A stretch of DNA of 9,168 nucleotides from NCBI GenBank assembly GCA_009700815.1, contig WLLG01000064.1, positions 1 to 9,168 of the forward strand, in the 5' to 3' direction. The notes under the pieces were generated by a model. The model had not been told where the DNA came from and searched no databases. It worked only from the letters and a program-made list of their open reading frames with translations. Made by a program: the position numbers and the translations under genes. This document shows, piece by piece, positions 5,519 to 9,168 of this stretch; position 1 is the first letter of the stretch; each line of letters opens with the position of its first letter. The DNA is from Actinomycetota bacterium (GTDB lineage: Bacteria; Actinomycetota; Acidimicrobiia; Acidimicrobiales; Microtrichaceae).

Positions 5519-6448
5519 TCAGGGCTCTGCGTGCAGGAGAGTTGCAGATCCCGCTGCGGGCGTCGCTCCGTAGTAGGTATGGAAGACCATTCGTGCACGA
5601 GCGCCATTCCCTGACACGGTTCCGCTCCGTGTTGTCATAGTCCCGTCGGGTCGAGTGAATACCAAGTAGAGGCCGCCATCAGGTCGAACGGTTCCCGTGA
5701 CAGAGAAGGGGTTGGCCCCGATGCTCGATCCAAAAAAGTAGCCATTCGAATAGGTATTGATCCTGAAGTCTTCTGGTTGGCCGCTCGTGAAACTTGAGTC
5801 ACGGATAGACCAGTCCGTTGCGCCAAGCCAAGAATACTGAGGCGAATCGAGTGGGTCCGTTGAAGGCTGAGTATTGACCAGGCTGCCGAGATCGGCGAAC
5901 GAGGGTGAGCCGGGAATCGTTTCGCCCTCTCGCAGCTTCGTCATGTTGGCCCACTGCAGAACGTACGGAGCCACACCGTCACCTTCTGGCAAGTCCGTTT
6001 GCATGGTCATGCGCCATTGACCAGAGACAAAGATCATGTGGCCAGTGGCATGTCCGACAGGTTCCCCGGGCGAGGTAATCGTCATGCTAATGGTGCCATC
6101 TGGTGATATGTCGCCTGTCATCTCGCCTGCGGGAAAGGTAACCGGCGCTGACCAGACCCCGTCTTCGTAGGTGCTGACGACCGACTGCGTTGGGCCCGTG
6201 TAGTGGCCATTGCGAATTTTAAAGACGTACCAGTTCTGGAAGGCACCGAAGACTCGCTCTGCGCTGTCTGGCCCGACTTGATAGGCCTCAAGGTTCTGGC
6301 TCGGGACGTACCATTCGCCGGCAACGATCTTGTCCCATCGTGAGGAGCCATGCGCCCCAGGGGCAGACGAACAGGCGCTACCCGTGAGAGCGGCCACTAG
6401 TACCAGCACGCCGACGCCAAAGAGCTTCATGTGAGTGCGAGATTTCAT
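5519..6448 (-). CDS. Predicted lipoprotein with internally duplicated domain, function unknown
   Basis: I do not recognise the family. The 309-residue product has a signal peptide (KSRTHMK, hydrophobic 9-22) ending in TGSAC. Cys26 would be the lipidated residue, although Gly at -3 makes the lipobox weak. The mature part is rich in Gly, Thr, aromatic residues and short alternating strands, which predicts beta structure. Two halves resemble each other at an offset of about 140 residues. Residues 109-151 (MTGDISPDGT... to RMTMQT) align without gaps to 249-291 (VTGTVRPDGG... to RMVFHT), sharing TG, PDG, T, P, G, RM and T. WDKIVAGEWYV (38-48) resembles WLGATDWSI (207-215). The ATG at 6448 has GGGGG 8 nt upstream; the inner ATG (residue 7) has none. 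Regulation may involve the CTGCAA repeats in its leader. The -10/-35 pair upstream and the terminator downstream make it monocistronic. Confidence 0.75.
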   Translation of the reverse strand: MKSRTHMKLFGVGVLVLVAALTGSACSSAPGAHGSSRWDKIVAGEWYVPSQNLEAYQVGPDSAERVFGAFQNWYVFKIRNGHYTGPTQSVVSTYEDGVWSAPVTFPAGEMTGDISPDGTISMTITSPGEPVGHATGHMIFVSGQWRMTMQTDLPEGDGVAPYVLQWANMTKLREGETIPGSPSFADLGSLVNTQPSTDPLDSPQYSWLGATDWSIRDSSFTSGQPEDFRINTYSNGYFFGSSIGANPFSVTGTVRPDGGLYLVFTRPDGTMTTRSGTVSGNGARARMVFHTYYGATPAAGSATLLHAEP

Positions 6449-6456
6449 AGCAAGGA

Positions 6457-6461
6457 CCCCC
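6457..6461 (-). promoter_or_regulatory. Ribosome binding site of duplicated-domain lipoprotein
   Basis: GGGGG on the minus strand, 8 nt before ATG 6448. It supports the first of two nearby ATGs. Confidence 0.45.
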
Positions 6462-6470
6462 GGTCACAAC

Positions 6471-6513
6471 TTGCAGAGATCCTGCAAATATTCTTCCTGC
6501 AAGCAGTGTGCAG
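6471..6513. repeat. Cluster of CTGCAA/TTGCAG boxes in the leader of the lipoprotein gene
   Basis: TTGCAG (6471-6476) and CTGCAA (6482-6487) form a perfect 6-5-6 inverted repeat. A second direct copy, TCCTGCAA, lies 15 nt further (6495-6502 against 6480-6487), and a TGCAG sits at 6509-6513. The cluster spans the predicted transcription start and leader of the minus-strand lipoprotein gene, where a repressor site would act. Confidence 0.4.
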
Positions 6514-6533
6514 ATTTCTTGAGCTTCTGTCAA
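6505..6533 (-). promoter_or_regulatory. Promoter of duplicated-domain lipoprotein
   Basis: On the minus strand a perfect -35 TTGACA (6528-6533) is followed by a 17-nt spacer and CACACT (6505-6510) as a modest -10. The transcript would have a leader of about 50 nt containing the ribosome binding site. Confidence 0.45.
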
Positions 6534-6576
6534 GCACCAGACGGGACGACGCGTGGTGCGGGTCATGTTCAGCAGA

Positions 6577-6582
6577 TAGGTT
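6577..6582 (+). promoter_or_regulatory. -10 box of the unknown gene at 6590, leaderless type
   Basis: TAGGTT is followed by 7 nt and GTG 6590. There is no ribosome binding site before that GTG. The box supports this start over the longer frame from 6431. Confidence 0.5.
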
Positions 6583-6589
6583 CGCCCTC

Positions 6590-7552
6590 GTGCCTGAATC
6601 AGCCGAACCCCAGTCCCGAACGGTGGATGACCACACACCGGGGGCCTCTGGGCAACAGCTGCCTCCTTCGGCGGCAGCTGAGGTCGATCGCAAGCATCTG
6701 CAGACCGCAGTCACTTGGGGTCGAATCCGAGAAGATGAGTTCGCAGAGCTTGCTCAGACATACCTCCATTATCAAGAGCTCGCAGAACTGTTTGATGCCG
6801 GGCCTGCACCGTCTCCCGACCCGGACCTAGCGACTTGGGCCACAACTATTCTGCAGCTGGAATCTCCGGACTTACTTGAGTTGCTCAACTTGGACCTTGC
6901 CGATGAGGCACTCCTTGATCGTTGGGGAAGCAGCACCACCACCGAGAAGAATGGATCGGCCTCTGTTCCGCAGGCGCTCGCTCAACTTTTCGCGACAAGA
7001 CTTGGCTCCCATGCCGGCCTCGACTACGGACACGCTGGCCTGAACCACACCTACGGGTATCTGCTCAGCCCTGTGCCCACGGAGTTCGGCCGCAAGCGTC
7101 ACCGCTGGACATCTCAAGAGGTTGCGCACACCTTGGGAATACCGGGCAAGTGGCCACTGAGCCAAGGGCCGAGTCCGCAGCAGGGCATGCTCGCAGAAGT
7201 TACGGCTGTGCTGGAGTCGGTAGCTCCGCTCAACCGGCCAGATGCGTGGTCCTCGCCTGCGACTGCGACTGCGCATGCGCTTGCGATGAAGGTGCTCCGT
7301 GAGCTTCCTGCGAATGGTGAGTCAACCAACGGGACGAGGTGGACAGCTCGCACACGAGTTCTGCGCCGAGCGGACCTGACAGCGGAGCAAGCGAGTAAGG
7401 GCGATCAGCTGCTGCTGGTGTATTCCCTCAGCGTTGATGCTGGACCGGAGCGTTACATCACAGCATTTCCTGTGAGTGCTGCTTGGTACGCAGAGCTTAA
7501 GGACCCGGATGAAAATCCCCATCTGAAGTACAACGCTTCTTTAGGCGCCTAG
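6590..7552 (+). CDS. Conserved-looking cytosolic protein of unknown function
   Basis: I do not recognise this protein. With GTG 6590 it has 320 residues and no signal peptide or membrane helix. Residues 1-35 are polar and probably disordered. Residues 36-110 are acidic and helical (HLQTAVTWGRIREDEFAELAQ, LLELLNLDLADEALLDRW). The central part has a distinctive His/Tyr/Gly-rich segment, HAGLDYGHAGLNHTYGYLLS (141-160), then a basic GRKRHRW (167-173) and TSQEVAHTLGIPGKWPLSQG. The last third (250-310) looks like a beta-rich domain (RWTARTRVLRR, QLLLVYSLSVD, ERYITAFPVSAAWYAEL). The His-rich core could bind a metal or be catalytic, but nothing proves this. The frame is open up to 6431, where it would overlap the divergent lipoprotein start; codons before 6590 do not look protein-coding. 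An alternative start is GTG 6623. It stands alone, with 176 nt to the next gene. Confidence 0.75.
   Translation: MPESAEPQSRTVDDHTPGASGQQLPPSAAAEVDRKHLQTAVTWGRIREDEFAELAQTYLHYQELAELFDAGPAPSPDPDLATWATTILQLESPDLLELLNLDLADEALLDRWGSSTTTEKNGSASVPQALAQLFATRLGSHAGLDYGHAGLNHTYGYLLSPVPTEFGRKRHRWTSQEVAHTLGIPGKWPLSQGPSPQQGMLAEVTAVLESVAPLNRPDAWSSPATATAHALAMKVLRELPANGESTNGTRWTARTRVLRRADLTAEQASKGDQLLLVYSLSVDAGPERYITAFPVSAAWYAELKDPDENPHLKYNASLGA
7258..7287 (+). repeat. Five-copy imperfect TGCGNN hexamer repeat in the unknown gene
   Basis: Units TGCGAC, TGCGAC, TGCGCA, TGCGCT and TGCGAT encode an Ala-rich run, ATATAHALAM. It is an in-frame hexanucleotide repeat of the same copy number as the one in the VOC gene. 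Confidence 0.7.
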
Positions 7553-7716
7553 CTCGCTCCGAGTTGCTCCACAGTGTCCACGGTTTGCTTGCGGTGCTGC
7601 GCAACGGCAGCAGGGTGAGGTCGAATGCTGACCCACAACACTGGCCTGATTTCTCGGCGATGAGTTCGGTGGGAATGACTCGATCCCTCGCGAGTAGAGC
7701 AACCGAACTCGGCAGT

Positions 7717-7722
7717 TAGAAT
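7717..7722 (+). promoter_or_regulatory. -10 box of the COQ4-like gene, leaderless type
   Basis: TAGAAT, close to the consensus TATAAT, is followed by 6 nt and ATG 7729. No ribosome binding site lies between. No convincing -35 is visible 16-18 nt upstream. Confidence 0.55.
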
Positions 7723-7728
7723 CCCGTC

Positions 7729-8769
7729 ATGGCTCTCCTTGTGTTTGGTCCCCCAGAAGCCCGAAGGTCGTTCGTAGCAGTCATGCGTCTGGTCGCGACT
7801 GCAGTGGGAACCCGGCCCTTTGAAGGTAATGAGGCGGAGCTCGTCTCTATGTTTGCCGCCCTTGAAGGCTGCGCTGGCTGCCACGGCTTGGAAGAATCAT
7901 TCGACTTCTCCGATCTGCTCGGCGACGAAGACCCTTGGGCAGATTCTGAAGAAGCAATAGAGATGATTCTGCGTGGCTTACCGAACGAAACGGATCGCCA
8001 AGAAGCGGTTCATGCCGGGATGCTGGTGGGCTTGTTCGCTGATGAACCCGACCCGGAGGCTGCGAGCGCGGCGCGGTGGGTTGCAAACCGCCTCGGCGTG
8101 GACGAGACGAACGCCGCTGGTATCGAGCAGGTTGCGAGTGAAGGCTCAGCATCAGCCAAAGCCGATCTCTTTCGAAGGTTCCTCTCCGAGCGCATCGCAG
8201 TGGACGGAGATGTGATTTCGGCTCGGATGGATCGTCATGACCTGGCGTCCTTGACCCGACCAGAGACAATTGTTGAGTACCACCGCCTGCTCGCTGAAGC
8301 ACCGGAGGGTTCGCTCGGGGCAGTCATGCGTGATTTTTACCAGGACGCCAGCTTCGATATACCCGGAATGCCTGGGGTTCCTTTGCCGGTTGAGTTTCTC
8401 GGCTCACACGATGTTCATCACGTGCTCGCCGGCTACAACACCTCGGCACAGGGCGAGGTCTACACCGCAGTGTTCAATGCGGGTAACGCCTCGGCGGGAA
8501 TCGGGTGGCTGTCCGTTGTGTTGTTGCAGTGGCATCAGGGGGTCAAGCTCGGAGTCTTCCCCGAAGGCCACTCACACCTTGATCCCGAGATTATGGCTAC
8601 CGCTGCGCACAGGGGTTCGCAGACCACCACTGATCTCTACTCCGCATCTTGGGACTGGATGGCACTGCTCAACGAACCGTTCGATCAAGTGTGCAACTCG
8701 CTCGGGATCCCCGAAGGCAGTCTTGTGGGTCCCGGCGATTTCTGGGGATCTCCTCCCGAGGACTCATAG
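7729..8769 (+). CDS. COQ4-family protein with TerB-like N-terminal helical domain
   Basis: The 346-residue product has two parts. Residues about 10-140 are helical and acidic (FVAVMRLVATAVG, EAVHAGMLVGLFADEPDPEAASAARWVANRLGVDE), with the rhythm of TerB-like domains; this part is inferred only from pattern. Residues about 165-340 resemble COQ4, the ubiquinone-biosynthesis protein. The diagnostic segment is HDVHHVLAGYNTSAQGE (227-243), an exact HDxxH-x11-E metal motif followed by VYTAVFNAGN, then HQGVKLGVF, a HSHLDP segment and WDWMALLNEPFDQVCNSLGI. COQ4 takes part in modifying the quinone ring C1 position in the COQ complex. Actinobacteria generally use menaquinone, so the true substrate here is unknown. 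The protein is soluble and lacks the COQ4 mitochondrial context. A CxxCH at 48-52 exists but no export signal. An SDR gene follows 141 nt downstream and may act with it. Confidence 0.8.
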   Translation: MALLVFGPPEARRSFVAVMRLVATAVGTRPFEGNEAELVSMFAALEGCAGCHGLEESFDFSDLLGDEDPWADSEEAIEMILRGLPNETDRQEAVHAGMLVGLFADEPDPEAASAARWVANRLGVDETNAAGIEQVASEGSASAKADLFRRFLSERIAVDGDVISARMDRHDLASLTRPETIVEYHRLLAEAPEGSLGAVMRDFYQDASFDIPGMPGVPLPVEFLGSHDVHHVLAGYNTSAQGEVYTAVFNAGNASAGIGWLSVVLLQWHQGVKLGVFPEGHSHLDPEIMATAAHRGSQTTTDLYSASWDWMALLNEPFDQVCNSLGIPEGSLVGPGDFWGSPPEDS

Positions 8770-8900
8770 CCTGGGTGTTTGGGCAGTCAGATCGCGCCCC
8801 AGTCACAGATTGCAGCCCTCCGGTCAAAACTTGCCATTCATGCGGGTGCACCCCGAGTTCGCTCCTGCCAGCACAGGCAACTAGAAAGTGGCCACCGATG

Positions 8901-8905
8901 AGGAG
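8901..8905 (+). promoter_or_regulatory. Ribosome binding site of SDR gene
   Basis: AGGAG within GAGGAG, 5 nt before ATG 8911. It is the clearest Shine-Dalgarno sequence in the window and fixes this start. TAGAAA at 8882-8887 could be the -10 box, with a short leader. Confidence 0.75.
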
Positions 8906-8910
8906 ATTTG

Positions 8911-9168
8911 ATGACTACTGAACGACTTGATGAAACAGTTGCGCTCGTAACCGGCGCTAGCAGCGGGATAGGTGAGGCGACTGCATTGCGGTTGTCCGCA
9001 GAGGGGGCAACAGTTGTGCTTGTTGCGCGCCGCATCGACCGACTCAAGGCCCTCGCTGAAAGGATTGAGTCCTCGGGCGGGCGAGCCCTGTCAATCGAAT
9101 GCGATGTGGCGGATCGAGAACAAGCCGCAGAGGCCGTTGCTCAAACCGTGCAGCAATTCGGTCGACTC
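8911..9168 (+). CDS. SDR family NAD(P)-dependent oxidoreductase (5' part)
   Basis: The first 86 codons of a short-chain dehydrogenase/reductase are present and the frame is open at the window end; the family is usually about 250 residues. The Rossmann fold is clear. VALVTGASSGIGEATA (10-25) contains the TGxxxGxG nucleotide motif, VVLVARRIDRL (35-45) has two arginines after the second strand, which favours NADP(H), and CDVADRE (64-70) carries the Asp that contacts the adenine. The catalytic Ser-Tyr-Lys triad lies outside the window, so activity and substrate cannot be judged. The opening resembles the YdfG/serine 3-dehydrogenase-like classical SDRs. It has its own ribosome binding site and may be co-transcribed with or separately promoted from the COQ4-like gene. 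Confidence 0.93.
   Translation, partial: MTTERLDETVALVTGASSGIGEATALRLSAEGATVVLVARRIDRLKALAERIESSGGRALSIECDVADREQAAEAVAQTVQQFGRL

Noticed and set aside
6431..6589. N-terminal extension of the unknown gene up to 6431
   Set aside because: It would overlap the start of the divergent lipoprotein gene and cover its promoter. The translation of this part (Cys/Arg/Phe-rich) does not look like protein, and a TANNNT box sits 7 nt before GTG 6590.
7595..7612. Hairpin TGCTGC/GCAGCA as terminator of the unknown gene
   Set aside because: Only 6 bp with a 6-nt loop and no T-run after it; too weak to call.
7549..7884. 111-codon minus-strand open frame in the gap before the COQ4-like gene
   Set aside because: Most of it is antisense to the COQ4-like gene and its promoter. 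Only the last 30 codons look at all protein-like, and there is no ribosome binding site.
7870..7884. CxxCH haem c motif in the COQ4-like protein (residues 48-52)
   Set aside because: The protein lacks an export signal, and c-type haem attachment occurs outside the membrane; the motif is probably chance.
8270..8884. 204-codon plus-strand open frame
   Set aside because: It is an out-of-frame shadow of the COQ4-like gene, rich in Ser, Arg and Cys with no recognisable fold.

Overview
The window is a stretch of an actinobacterial chromosome, not a mobile element. The case for Actinomycetota rests on four points: moderately high GC, GTG and TTG starts, a MurF whose C-terminal domain reads like actinobacterial homologues, and repeated leaderless-type promoters in which a TANNNT box lies 6-7 nt before the start codon. 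The class cannot be fixed from sequence alone. No transposase, integrase, phage gene or CRISPR array is visible.

Layout. 1-543: 3' part of murF. 557-609: a long hairpin between convergent genes. 610-1887 (minus): an MFS_3-type exporter. 1888-2028: a divergent promoter region. 2029-2829 and 2834-3289: a two-gene operon with a membrane-anchored J-domain protein and a VOC-fold protein. 3366-3442: tRNA-Val(CAC) with encoded CCA and its own terminator. 3573-6448: three consecutive predicted lipoproteins, namely a divergent nucleoside-hydrolase-fold protein, a pentapeptide-repeat protein and a protein with an internal duplication. 6590-7552: an unrecognised cytosolic protein. 7729-8769: a protein with a TerB-like helical N-terminus and a COQ4-type C-terminal domain carrying an intact HDxxH-x11-E motif. 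8911-9168: 5' part of an SDR oxidoreductase.

How the genes relate. Most are monocistronic with their own promoter. Only the J-domain/VOC pair looks like an operon, and the COQ4-like gene and the SDR gene could be functionally linked but have a 141-nt gap. The best leads are the COQ4-like fusion in a bacterium expected to use menaquinone, the shared leaderless promoter architecture, and the run of three unusual lipoproteins. No defence system or biosynthetic cluster was recognised.
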